This document shows positions 6,678 through 12,969 of a stretch of 16,478 bases of DNA, piece after piece. Position numbers and translations under genes: made by a program. Positions within the stretch are counted from its first letter, which is position 1; each line of letters begins with the position of its first letter. Under the pieces are notes generated by a model. That model was not told where the DNA came from. It ran no database searches and saw only the letters and a list, made by a program, of their open reading frames with translations. Source of the DNA: JBECKR01 sp040235415 (lineage in GTDB: Bacteria > Acidobacteriota > Polarisedimenticolia > Polarisedimenticolales > Polarisedimenticolaceae); contig JBECKR010000063.1 in NCBI GenBank assembly GCA_040235415.1, forward strand, positions 1-16,478, given 5' to 3'.

Positions 6678-7367
6678 TCATTGTGACACGGATCGCGCCG
6701 CGTCTCGCCGGATCAGCGCTCCGGCCGCGAAGTCGTAGACGCCGTGCACGACCATCGCGATCACGAGCGTTCCGGTCAGCGCCACGAGCGCGTGCAGCAC
6801 GAGCGCGATGCCGTAGATCACGACCCCGGCCTTCCACCCCTGGGCGGCGTGCGCCAGCGCGAACGCGAGCGCCGAGATCGCCGCCGCGGGCCAGGGACTT
6901 CCGAGCGTGAACCACAGGATCGCCATCCCGACGCCGCGGTACGCCGCCTCCTCGGCGACGCTCGCCGCGAGCACCGTTACGATCCACAGCGCCGTCTCGC
7001 GCCGCGTGCGCGGCACGAGAAGGAAGATCAGCCTCTGGCGGCGCTCGTCCCCGCGGTGGAGCGCGACCGCGACGGCGCGCAGCGCGAACAGCGCCGCGAG
7101 CGCGAGCGCCGTCCACGGCACGTCCTCGCCCCCGATCGCCCCGACCTCGAAGATCCGGAACCCGAACCCGCGCCCGACGAGCCACGACAGCACGAACAGC
7201 ACGGCGAGCGCGAACGTGCTCCCGATCCAGATCCCCTCGCGCGAGACGGGCGGAACGCTGCCGTCGAGGGCCGCCCGGAGCCTGCGCGCGCTCCTGTGCG
7301 CCGCCCACGGCAGGAACACCAGGAGATACGCGAGGAAGATCAGGGACGGGAGCCCGGGGAGGCGCAT
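6678..7367 (-). CDS. CPBP-family intramembrane metalloprotease
   Basis: This 229-residue polytopic membrane protein has about six to seven hydrophobic segments. It carries the family's motifs: E139-E140-A-A-Y-R144 (EExxxR), F169-A-L-A-H173 (FxxxH) and H208-G-V-Y-D212 (HxxxD/N), which are the Rce1/CAAX-type catalytic or metal-binding residues. Bacterial members cleave membrane substrates or take part in peptide self-immunity; no bacteriocin-like gene is nearby to suggest that role. The start chosen is the ATG at 7367, with a GAGGA ribosome site about 7 nt upstream. The frame stays open further upstream but reads through a non-hydrophobic Arg/Gly stretch that overlaps the neighbouring gene. Its first 28 bp overlap the end of the Coa1-like gene, so the two are probably translated together. 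Confidence 0.88.
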   Translation of the reverse strand: MRLPGLPSLIFLAYLLVFLPWAAHRSARRLRAALDGSVPPVSREGIWIGSTFALAVLFVLSWLVGRGFGFRIFEVGAIGGEDVPWTALALAALFALRAVAVALHRGDERRQRLIFLLVPRTRRETALWIVTVLAASVAEEAAYRGVGMAILWFTLGSPWPAAAISALAFALAHAAQGWKAGVVIYGIALVLHALVALTGTLVIAMVVHGVYDFAAGALIRRDAARSVSQ

Positions 7368-7879
7368 CGGGGGTCCTCGGTGGAAGGATCGGCGGCGGCC
7401 GGGATCGGGCGAGAGAGTACACCACCCGGACCGCGCACCTCGAGCGCCGGGGGCGCGTTCTCCTCGAGCAGCTCGATGCGCTCCGCGCGTCCCTCGACCG
7501 CGACCTCCGCGCGCTCGAGCGACCACGCCCCGGCCTTGCGGGTCGCGCGGACGTACAGCGTGCCCGTTCCCTTCGGCCCGTGGATCGGAACCGCGAGGTC
7601 GGCGCTCCCGCTCGGGCCCGAGACGCTGACCGAGCCGCTGACCCAGAACCCGGCCTCGATCGGCTCGCCGAGCGCCGCGACGACCGCCGGGCTCCCGCGG
7701 ACGAGCTCGAGGCCGTGCTCGCACGCCCACGACTGCCGCAGCGAGCCGAACACCGCGAAGACGAGCCCTCCGACCAGCGCGACCGCGATCGCCACGAGCC
7801 CGAGGCATCCCACCGGAACGACCCACACCCAGTTCGACGCCCACCAGCCCCGCCGCGGCCGTCCTCCCGCTTCCGTCAC
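7340..7879 (-). CDS. Coa1-like (cytochrome oxidase assembly factor family) membrane protein
   Basis: This 179-residue protein has one N-terminal membrane helix (about residues 15-45, WVWVVPVGCLGLVAIAVALV) and a small extracytoplasmic domain. The domain pattern, including AALGEPIEAGFWVSGS, ADLAVPIHGPKGTGTLYV and a final WSLERAEVAVEG, matches bacterial Coa1-family proteins as I remember them. In mitochondria Coa1 helps cytochrome c oxidase assembly; the bacterial members are uncharacterised, and no oxidase gene is in the window. The GTG start at 7879 is chosen for its strong GGAGGGG ribosome site 7 nt upstream and because the membrane helix follows soon after. The last about 25 residues are Pro/Ser-rich and overlap the start of the protease gene. 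Confidence 0.8.
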   Translation of the reverse strand: MTEAGGRPRRGWWASNWVWVVPVGCLGLVAIAVALVGGLVFAVFGSLRQSWACEHGLELVRGSPAVVAALGEPIEAGFWVSGSVSVSGPSGSADLAVPIHGPKGTGTLYVRATRKAGAWSLERAEVAVEGRAERIELLEENAPPALEVRGPGGVLSRPIPAAADPSTEDPRCASPGSRP

Positions 7880-7901
7880 GATCGATCCCCTCCGCGCTCT
7901 C

Positions 7902-9002
7902 TCACCGCCCCGGCGCGACGAGCCACGCGTCGGCGGTCGGCCGCGTGCCCGCGTCGTACCCGCCGGCGACGAGCACCTCCCCGCCCGGCAGCAGCGTCGC
8001 GGTCGCGAACATCCGCGGGCCGTCGATCTCGCCCTCGAGCGCGACGAAGCGCCGCCGCGACGGTCCCAGGATCTCGGGCCGCGGCGCGCCGCCGGCAACC
8101 AGCACCGCGCCGGAGTCGAGCACGACCACCGCGTCCCGGATCTTGTGCCGCCCCTCGCGCATCCGCGGACCGCGGGAGAACGTCCCCTCGACCGGATCGT
8201 AGATCTCCGTGCTCGCGAGCCGCCCGGCGTAGCCGTGGCGGTCCGACCCGCCGACCACCAGCACCTTGCCGTCGGCCAGCAGCACCGCGGCGTGCTTCAC
8301 GCGCGCGACCTTCATGCTGCCGGTCGGCACGATCCGTCCGCTCTCCGGGTCGTAGATCTCGGCCGTGCTCAGGATCCTGCCGCCCGGGCCCTGCCCGCCG
8401 GTCAGGAGCACGCGGCCGTCGGCGAGGCCGGTCGCGAGGTAGTGGCTCGTCTCCATCCTCCCCGCCGGAGCGAACTTCCCGGTCGCCGGGTCGTAGATCT
8501 CGGTCGAGTCGAGGTCGCCGAGCCCGCCGCCTCCCCCGCCCATCACGAACACCCGACCGTCGCGCAGGACCACCGCGACCGGGCTCGCCCGCGGCGCGGT
8601 CATGTCGTCCGTCGGCGTCCAGCGATCCCGCTCCGGGTCGTAGATCTCGGCGCTCGCGGTCGCCTCGCCCCCGGTCCAGCCGCCCGCGACGAGCACCCGG
8701 CCGTCGGGCAGCCGCGCCGCCGCGTGGCTCGCGCGCGGCTTCGTCATCGCGGCGGCGGGGAGGAACGACCTCGACGCCGGATCGTACAGCTCGACCGAGT
8801 CGAGCACCGTGTCGCAGTGCGGGCCGGAGCAGCCGCCGGTGATCAGGACCCGCCCGGAGCGCAGCAGGGTCGCCTGGTGCGCGGCGCGATCGACCGCCAT
8901 GCGCCCCGCCGGCACGACGCGCCACGGGACGTCCTTCGCCGCCGCCGGCGTCGCCGCGAGCGCGGCGCCGAGGAGGAGGCTCGGGAGCGCGAGGCACGTC
9001 AT
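7902..9002 (-). CDS. Secreted kelch-repeat beta-propeller protein
   Basis: This 366-residue protein has a cleavable signal peptide (about residues 1-22, ending ATPAAAK) and then a propeller of kelch motifs over its whole length. I count about seven blades by the recurring GRVLVAGG-type strand, followed in five of them by (E/V)(I/L)YDP. No extra domain, transmembrane helix or sorting signal is visible. Bacterial secreted kelch proteins of this kind are thought to bind partners or sugars; no catalytic residues can be named. The ATG at 9002 is preferred because the signal peptide starts there; an AGAGGG site lies about 8 nt upstream. It sits 22 bp before the Coa1-like gene and may be co-transcribed with it. 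Confidence 0.88.
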   Translation of the reverse strand: MTCLALPSLLLGAALAATPAAAKDVPWRVVPAGRMAVDRAAHQATLLRSGRVLITGGCSGPHCDTVLDSVELYDPASRSFLPAAAMTKPRASHAAARLPDGRVLVAGGWTGGEATASAEIYDPERDRWTPTDDMTAPRASPVAVVLRDGRVFVMGGGGGGLGDLDSTEIYDPATGKFAPAGRMETSHYLATGLADGRVLLTGGQGPGGRILSTAEIYDPESGRIVPTGSMKVARVKHAAVLLADGKVLVVGGSDRHGYAGRLASTEIYDPVEGTFSRGPRMREGRHKIRDAVVVLDSGAVLVAGGAPRPEILGPSRRRFVALEGEIDGPRMFATATLLPGGEVLVAGGYDAGTRPTADAWLVAPGR

Positions 9003-9030
9003 GGGCGGAGTCCCTCTCCGGGCTTGCGGA

Positions 9031-9054
9031 GCATCGTACCTTACGGAACGATGC
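9031..9054 (-). other. Hairpin between the four-cysteine protein gene and the kelch gene
   Basis: GCATCGT (9031-9037) and ACGATGC (9048-9054) are perfect 7-bp arms, with a further CC/GG pair inside the loop. It begins about 30 bp after the stop of the secreted-protein gene and ends 28 bp before the kelch start. No T-run follows on the minus strand. It may be a weak terminator, a leader structure or an operator. TACGAT within it also resembles a -10 element for the kelch gene, without a good -35. Confidence 0.4.
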
Positions 9055-9084
9055 GGAGCGGCAATCGTCCCTCGTCGACCGACC

Positions 9085-9651
9085 TCAGCGCGTCGTCGCA
9101 TCGTGCACGCGCGTGTGCGCTCGAAGCACCGCTCGCGTTCGCCGGATCGCCTCCTCGTCGATCGGCGACCACGATCCGTGGACGCCGTTCGCCCCATCGA
9201 CGAGCCAGAACGTCCCTCCTTCGGCCTCAAGGTACAGGGTCGCGTACACGTACTTCATCGCGCCCGGGTCAGGACGCTCGTCGCAGGAGAGCTCGAACCC
9301 CCTCCAGGGAACCCTCGCCGTCAGGCGCTCGGGCGCCGTTCCGCGAAGGGTGCGCGTCACGACGACCTCGTAGGTGAGCACGGAGTCGCACCGGAAGTAC
9401 TCGTCGGCACGCCAGGTGAAGGTCCGCTCCCCCGGTCGAGACGGGTCGGGCTTCGGATCGGGCCGCGGAGGGCACCGCGGCATCTCCATGGAGCCGACCG
9501 CGACGATCCGCCCGACCACGACGACGTCCGCGCGCGGCGCGAGCTTCTCTTCGGGGGTGAGGCAGCCCATGATCGCGTGCGCCGGCGTGGCCGCGAGCGC
9601 GAGGCTCGGGAGCGACAGGATCGCGATCCGAGCCGCGCACCGTCCGCTCAC
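9085..9651 (-). CDS. Secreted four-cysteine protein, possibly netrin/TIMP-like OB fold
   Basis: This 188-residue protein has a signal peptide (RCAARIAILSLPSLALAATP, cleavage probably after AHA at residue 26). The mature part has four cysteines (C30, C60, C88, C123), an even number that fits two disulfides. The layout of an early Cys, then ADVVVVGRIVAV, then a strand YEVVVTRTLRG, a late Cys and a MKYVYATLY strand, resembles the NTR/TIMP-like secreted proteins of bacteria. I infer this from pattern memory only, and the function is unknown. The GTG start overlaps the stop of the membrane-protein gene (GTGA), a classic coupling arrangement. A Pro/Asp/Arg-rich loop (about 61-75) has no obvious role. 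Confidence 0.72.
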   Translation of the reverse strand: MSGRCAARIAILSLPSLALAATPAHAIMGCLTPEEKLAPRADVVVVGRIVAVGSMEMPRCPPRPDPKPDPSRPGERTFTWRADEYFRCDSVLTYEVVVTRTLRGTAPERLTARVPWRGFELSCDERPDPGAMKYVYATLYLEAEGGTFWLVDGANGVHGSWSPIDEEAIRRTRAVLRAHTRVHDATTR

Positions 9652-10052
9652 GGCACGCTCTCGTCGACTCCGGGCGAGATCGCCCGTCGCAGCAGGCATC
9701 CGATCCAGTGCGCGGCACCGGAGACCGCGCCGAACGTCGCGGCCGTGAGGCCGAGGCGGGCCGGCTCGAACCGGCCGCCGAGCGCGGCGAGCACGAGCGC
9801 GCCGGCGACGCTCGGGAGCGCGGCGACGGCGCTCGTCGCGACGTGCGCCCCGATCCACCTCCCGAACAGGAACCCCGCGATCACGAACGAGACGCCCAAC
9901 CGTGCGATCCGCTCTGGGCTGTCGAAGCCGCCTCCGGTCCCGGTGTGCCAGAACACCCGCATCGCGACCGAGAACCCGACCGAGAGCACGAGACCGACGA
10001 GCCCCGAGAGCACGGCGGCGAGGATCTCGACCGGTGCGGGACGTCTCGACAC
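9648..10052 (-). CDS. Small membrane protein with four predicted helices, unknown function
   Basis: This 134-residue protein has hydrophobic segments at about residues 8-30, 50-68, 71-92 and 98-120, many with small residues (Gly, Ala, Ser). It has no motif I recognise. The start chosen is the GTG at 10052, with a strong GGGGAGGG site 4 nt upstream. The frame runs further upstream but gives a Pro/Arg/Gly-rich sequence that only mirrors the kinase gene. Its stop is part of the GTGA that starts the secreted four-cysteine protein, so both are probably made together and may act in the same envelope process. The kinase gene ends 23 bp upstream. Confidence 0.75.
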   Translation of the reverse strand: MSRRPAPVEILAAVLSGLVGLVLSVGFSVAMRVFWHTGTGGGFDSPERIARLGVSFVIAGFLFGRWIGAHVATSAVAALPSVAGALVLAALGGRFEPARLGLTAATFGAVSGAAHWIGCLLRRAISPGVDESVP

Positions 10053-10075
10053 GTTTCCCTCCCCAGGCCGCGAGT

Positions 10076-10600
10076 CTATACCGCCTTTCCCCGCTCGCCA
10101 CGGATCCACGCCTCGAGGTCCGCGGCGTGCGTGACGTCGACGGCGTGCTCGTCCGGCGCCGGCCACTCGAAGCGGTCGAGGTGGTCGCGGAGGAACTCGA
10201 TCGACAGCACGGCGCGATCTCCCAGGGCACGGAGGCGAGCGTGGCGGGCCAGGATCTCCTCGATCGGCGGGGCGAGCAGGAGAAGGGTCGCCTTCGCTCC
10301 CGCGGCCTTTGTTTCCTCGCGCAGGCGGTCGCGCAGGAATCGGAAGCACAGCGTGTCGTCGACGACGACGGAGGTGCCGTTCGCGAGGTGCCTACGGAGC
10401 CGCTCGACGACGATCTCGAACGTCTCCGCCCACACCGACTGCGGCAGCCCCTCGGCGCCGAACGGCAGGTCGCGCTCACGGTTGACGGCGTCGGCGGAGA
10501 CCGCGACGGCGCCGGTCGCTTCGACGATGCGGGCGCACGCCGTCGTCTTTCCCGCGAGCGACGGGCCGCACAGCAGGACGACGCGCGGGGCGGCGGCCAC
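10076..10600 (-). CDS. Small P-loop ATP-binding protein / predicted kinase
   Basis: This 174-residue protein is a single P-loop domain. Walker A is G12-PSLA-G17-K18-T19-T20, right at the N-terminus. A Walker B-like strand VVVDDTL is followed by CFRFLRDRLREE, a sequence seen in uncharacterised AAA-type or predicted kinases (COG0645/COG4639-like; recalled, not searched). It has an SADAVNRER segment of the type that binds substrates in zeta-toxin and nucleoside-kinase folds. The substrate is unknown; no antitoxin-like gene is adjacent. The GTG start at 10600 lies 8 bp after the arginase-family stop with no clear ribosome site, so it is likely coupled to that gene. Most GC-rich frames extend upstream, but the P-loop placement supports this start. 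Confidence 0.78.
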   Translation of the reverse strand: MAAAPRVVLLCGPSLAGKTTACARIVEATGAVAVSADAVNRERDLPFGAEGLPQSVWAETFEIVVERLRRHLANGTSVVVDDTLCFRFLRDRLREETKAAGAKATLLLLAPPIEEILARHARLRALGDRAVLSIEFLRDHLDRFEWPAPDEHAVDVTHAADLEAWIRGERGKAV

Positions 10601-10608
10601 GGCGGTCG

Positions 10609-11544
10609 TCAGCCGCCGCAGGCGAGCGCCGTCGCGAGCGCGTCGCCGAGCCTCGCGGCGAGCGCGAGGTCGCCGCCGGCGTGGTCGGGGTTGATCTCCG
10701 TGACGGTGAGGCCGGCGAACGCCGGGCTCGCCGCGAAACTCGCGAGACAGGCCGCGGCGTCCCGGAACGGCAGCCCCTCGCTGAACTGCGGAACGTCCGC
10801 GACGGGGAAGTCGGTGAAGTCGATCGCGTCGGCGTCGAAGTGCACCAGGAACCGCTCGCGGCGCGCCTCGAGGTACACGGCCGCCTCGGCGGCGGCGGCG
10901 GCCGCGCGTTCCCGGATCTCGGGGAGCGGGACGTGGCGCCACGGGTGCCGCGCGAGGTGCTCGCGCTCGGCGTCGTTGATCTCGCGCGGGTTGTAGCCGA
11001 ACGGGACGACGTCGGCGAGGGGCAGTAGGGGATGGCGCGGTCCGAGACCGGCGAGGTCGTCCGCCGCGCCCGGCTCGCCGACGAGGTGCGCGACGCCCAT
11101 GGAGTCGAGGATCCCGGAGGGGCTCGTCGCGGGCGTGTTGAGGTCGACGTGGCCGTCGAAGTACAGCAGGCCGAGGTCGCCGTGGTGCCGCAGCACGCCG
11201 GACACCGTCCCGAGCCCGACGGTGCAGTCGCCGCCGATCACGAGCGGGACGGCGCCGTCGCGGACCGCGGCCTCGACGCGTTCGGCGACGCGGCGCGCGA
11301 CGTCGACGACGGCGGCGAGGTTCTGGCAGCGGCGATGCGCGGGGTCGGGCCGGAAGCGCACGGCGGGGAGGTCGCCGAGATCGCGGACGTCGAGCCCGGC
11401 CTCCTCGAGGCGCGCCACGAGGCCGGCGTCGCGGAGGTAGCGCGGGGCCTTGTCCTGGCCCGGCCAGTGCGCGCCGGCGCTCGACGGCACGCCGAGGAGC
11501 GCGACGGTGCGGCGGGGCGCGGGGCTCGTCGGAGACCGCGGCAT
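10609..11544 (-). CDS. Arginase/agmatinase-family ureohydrolase
   Basis: This 311-residue protein is a binuclear manganese hydrolase of the family that releases urea (or formamide) from arginine, agmatine, formiminoglutamate and guanidino compounds. The metal-binding blocks are visible: G104-G-D106-C107-T, D130-G-H132-V-D134-LN, and D237-A-D239-A-I-D242. The first block normally reads GGDHS/GGDHx; here the His ligand is replaced by Cys, and the second block has Gly for Ala. The substrate cannot be read from the sequence, and no arginine or polyamine gene is next to it. The ATG at 11544 has a GAGGA site about 7 nt upstream; an upstream start would add 17 unrelated residues. It is followed closely by the small kinase, and a TetR regulator is transcribed ahead of it after a 90-bp gap. 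Confidence 0.9.
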   Translation of the reverse strand: MPRSPTSPAPRRTVALLGVPSSAGAHWPGQDKAPRYLRDAGLVARLEEAGLDVRDLGDLPAVRFRPDPAHRRCQNLAAVVDVARRVAERVEAAVRDGAVPLVIGGDCTVGLGTVSGVLRHHGDLGLLYFDGHVDLNTPATSPSGILDSMGVAHLVGEPGAADDLAGLGPRHPLLPLADVVPFGYNPREINDAEREHLARHPWRHVPLPEIRERAAAAAAEAAVYLEARRERFLVHFDADAIDFTDFPVADVPQFSEGLPFRDAAACLASFAASPAFAGLTVTEINPDHAGGDLALAARLGDALATALACGG

Positions 11545-11634
11545 CGGATCGTCCTCCGGTCCGGGCAGTCTACCGGGATCCGTCCTGCCCTGCACCGCGG
11601 CAGCGCTCCTGGACGCCGCGCGCCTTCCGTTCGC

Positions 11635-12234
11635 TCACCCGTCCCCCGCGGCCGCACTCTGTGCGAGCCGCGCCAGGAGCTCGACCGCGTCCTCGGCCCG
11701 CAGCCCCTGCTCGCGGACGAGCGACCTCCAGGTCGCGAACGCCGCCGCGTGCCCGAGCACCGCGCGGAGCTTGCGGGACCGGCCGCCCCGAGCCCCCCAG
11801 CCCTGCGCCAGGACGTCCGTCGCGGCGCGGAGGTAGCCGCGAAACGCATCGACCGACGGCCGCAGGGCGTCGACGAGCGGCGCGTCGCGCGCCGTGTTGC
11901 CGAGCATGTCCTCGTTTTCCGCGAAGAACGCGTAGAGCTCCCGGAGCGCGACGCGCAGCCGGCGCCCGGGGTCCGCGATCGCGCTCCAGGCCGCGAGATC
12001 GGGGGCCGGGTTGCACGCCGCCCAGTGCGCCGAGCACGCGGCGAACATCGCCGCCTCGTCGGGGAAGTGGCGGTACACGGTGGCGCGTCGCACCCCCGCG
12101 CGCTCCGCGACCGCGCTCACCGTCGTGCGTGCCGGACCGACCGAGCCGTGGAGCGCGACGAGCGCTTCGGTGATCCGGAGCCGCGTCTCGGCCTCGGCCT
12201 CCGCCCGGACCCGCTTGCGGTATTTTCGCGCCAT
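11635..12234 (-). CDS. TetR-family transcriptional regulator
   Basis: This 199-residue repressor-type protein has an N-terminal TetR helix-turn-helix at about residues 37-58 (TTVSAVAERAGVRRATVYRH) after a basic leader (MARKYRKRVR). The C-terminal ligand-binding region (about 70-190) is helical and Ala/Arg-rich, as is usual. The ATG at 12234 is preferred because the DNA-binding domain starts soon after it and an AGAGG site precedes it; upstream extension would read across the operator region. It is divergent from the cupin gene, and two palindromes in the shared promoter region make autoregulation and control of the cupin gene likely. The arginase-family gene follows 90 bp downstream and may also belong to its transcript. 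The ligand is unknown. Confidence 0.92.
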   Translation of the reverse strand: MARKYRKRVRAEAEAETRLRITEALVALHGSVGPARTTVSAVAERAGVRRATVYRHFPDEAAMFAACSAHWAACNPAPDLAAWSAIADPGRRLRVALRELYAFFAENEDMLGNTARDAPLVDALRPSVDAFRGYLRAATDVLAQGWGARGGRSRKLRAVLGHAAAFATWRSLVREQGLRAEDAVELLARLAQSAAAGDG

Positions 12235-12258
12235 TTTCCGGCCTCTTTCAAATTTCAC

Positions 12259-12272
12259 GGACATTTCTGTTC
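12259..12272. promoter_or_regulatory. Operator copy 1 facing the TetR gene
   Basis: GGACATTTCTGTTC reads GAAC-N6-GTCC on the minus strand, one base short of the perfect GAAC-N6-GTTC of copy 2. On that strand it is followed after 3 nt by AAATTT, as copy 2 is after 4 nt on the plus strand. It lies about 25 bp upstream of the TetR start codon, between TTGATC and AAATTT elements that could be a poor -35/-10 pair, where a bound repressor would block transcription. Confidence 0.5.
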
Positions 12273-12280
12273 GATCAATC

Positions 12281-12309
12281 TTGACGCACGGCGGGTTCCG
12301 GCGCAAGAT
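12281..12309 (+). promoter_or_regulatory. Candidate promoter of the cupin gene
   Basis: TTGACG (12281-12286, 5/6 match) and CAAGAT (12304-12309, 3/6 match) are 17 bp apart. The predicted start near 12316 lies just before operator copy 2. The region is clearly richer in A and T than its surroundings, as expected for a promoter in GC-rich DNA. Confidence 0.45.
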
Positions 12310-12319
12310 ACATTTCATT

Positions 12320-12333
12320 GAACATACACGTTC
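12320..12333. promoter_or_regulatory. Operator copy 2 facing the cupin gene
   Basis: GAACATACACGTTC is a GAAC-N6-GTTC palindrome placed just downstream of the predicted cupin transcription start and 26 bp before its ATG. Together with copy 1, centred 61 bp away, it gives each divergent gene its own site for the TetR protein. The ATG at 12360 has a full GGAGG ribosome site (12347-12351). Confidence 0.5.
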
Positions 12334-12359
12334 TACCAAATTTCATGGAGGAACACGCG

Positions 12360-12920
12360 ATGGCACAGGAAACGCAGACCCGGATCGCGCCGCACGAGAC
12401 GCGGCGGTTCGACGCCTCGCAGGGGCCGCGCATCGTGGGGCCGGAGGACGGCAAGTACGCGGAGCTGCTCTCGCTCGGCGTGCGCTTCATGGTGTGGAGC
12501 GAGGAGTCCGGCGGCGGGTTCGCGCTCGTCGAGCACCCCATCCCGCCGAAGACGCTGTGCGCCCCGATGCACCGCCACTCCCGCGAGGACGAGTACAGCT
12601 TCGTGCTCGAGGGCCGCATGGGCGCGAAGCTCGGCGACGACGTCGTCGTCGCCGGCCCCGGGGACCTCGTGTTCAAGCCGCGGAACCAGTGGCACTCGTT
12701 CTGGAACGCCGGCGGCACGCCGTGCCGCATCCTCGAGATCCTCGCCCCGGGCGGCTTCGAGCGGTTCTTCGAGTCGGTCGGCGACCTCATGAAGGCCGGC
12801 GGCACGAAGGACGAGGTCGTCCGCAACCAGAACGAGCTCGCGGAGCGCTTCGGGATCGAGTTCGACCCCGACAGCGTCCCGAAGCTGTGCGCCGAGTTCG
12901 GGCTGACGTTCCCCGACTGA
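12360..12920 (+). CDS. Single-domain cupin protein, TetR-controlled
   Basis: This 186-residue cytoplasmic protein has one cupin barrel. Motif 1 is H71-R-H73-x4-E78-x6-G85, with a likely metal site; motif 2 is G101-x5-P107-x4-H112-x3-N116. All four expected metal ligands (two His, Glu, His) are present, so it may be a dioxygenase, an isomerase or a small-molecule sensor. The substrate is not evident. The C-terminal 50 residues (RNQNELAERFGIEFDP) look like a short helical tail found in quercetinase-like cupins. The ATG at 12360 has an ideal GGAGG site 8 nt away; an earlier in-frame ATG at 12318 lies over the operator and is unlikely. It faces the TetR gene and ends at a GC-rich hairpin shared with the convergent transporter gene. 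Confidence 0.88.
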   Translation: MAQETQTRIAPHETRRFDASQGPRIVGPEDGKYAELLSLGVRFMVWSEESGGGFALVEHPIPPKTLCAPMHRHSREDEYSFVLEGRMGAKLGDDVVVAGPGDLVFKPRNQWHSFWNAGGTPCRILEILAPGGFERFFESVGDLMKAGGTKDEVVRNQNELAERFGIEFDPDSVPKLCAEFGLTFPD

Positions 12921-12930
12921 GCGCCCGCCT

Positions 12931-12966
12931 CCGCCGGCCGGCCTCCTCCCGGGGATCGGCCGGCGG
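12931..12966. terminator. Bidirectional hairpin between the cupin and cation-transporter genes
   Basis: CCGCCGGCCG (12931-12940) and CGGCCGGCGG (12957-12966) are perfect 10-bp arms around a 16-nt loop, in the 49-bp gap between two convergent genes. It is almost all G and C with no T-run, so it may work with Rho or simply protect RNA ends. Its right arm runs into GCGTCA, which holds the transporter's stop codon. A near copy lies at 14064-14103. Confidence 0.6.
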
Positions 12967-12969
12967 GCG

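Noticed and set aside
8190..8660. Regularly spaced GTCGTAGATCTCGG repeats looking like a CRISPR or tandem array
   Set aside because: Spacing follows kelch blades (about 130-160 bp) and the repeats code for EIYDP in one continuous frame.
6744..9377. Very long open frame on the + strand (877 codons) opposite the CPBP, Coa1-like and kelch genes
   Set aside because: Its product is Arg/Pro/Asp-rich with no domain, and the opposite strand holds three recognisable families. It is a GC-bias shadow.
10076..10600. Zeta-toxin-like toxin of a toxin-antitoxin pair
   Set aside because: The P-loop is similar, but no small antitoxin gene is adjacent and the neighbours are an arginase-family enzyme and a membrane protein.
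11563..11590. GGGCAG/CTGCCC dyad between the TetR and arginase-family genes as a terminator
   Set aside because: The arms are only 6 bp with a 16-nt loop and no T-run. This is within chance for such GC-rich DNA, so read-through from the TetR gene remains possible.
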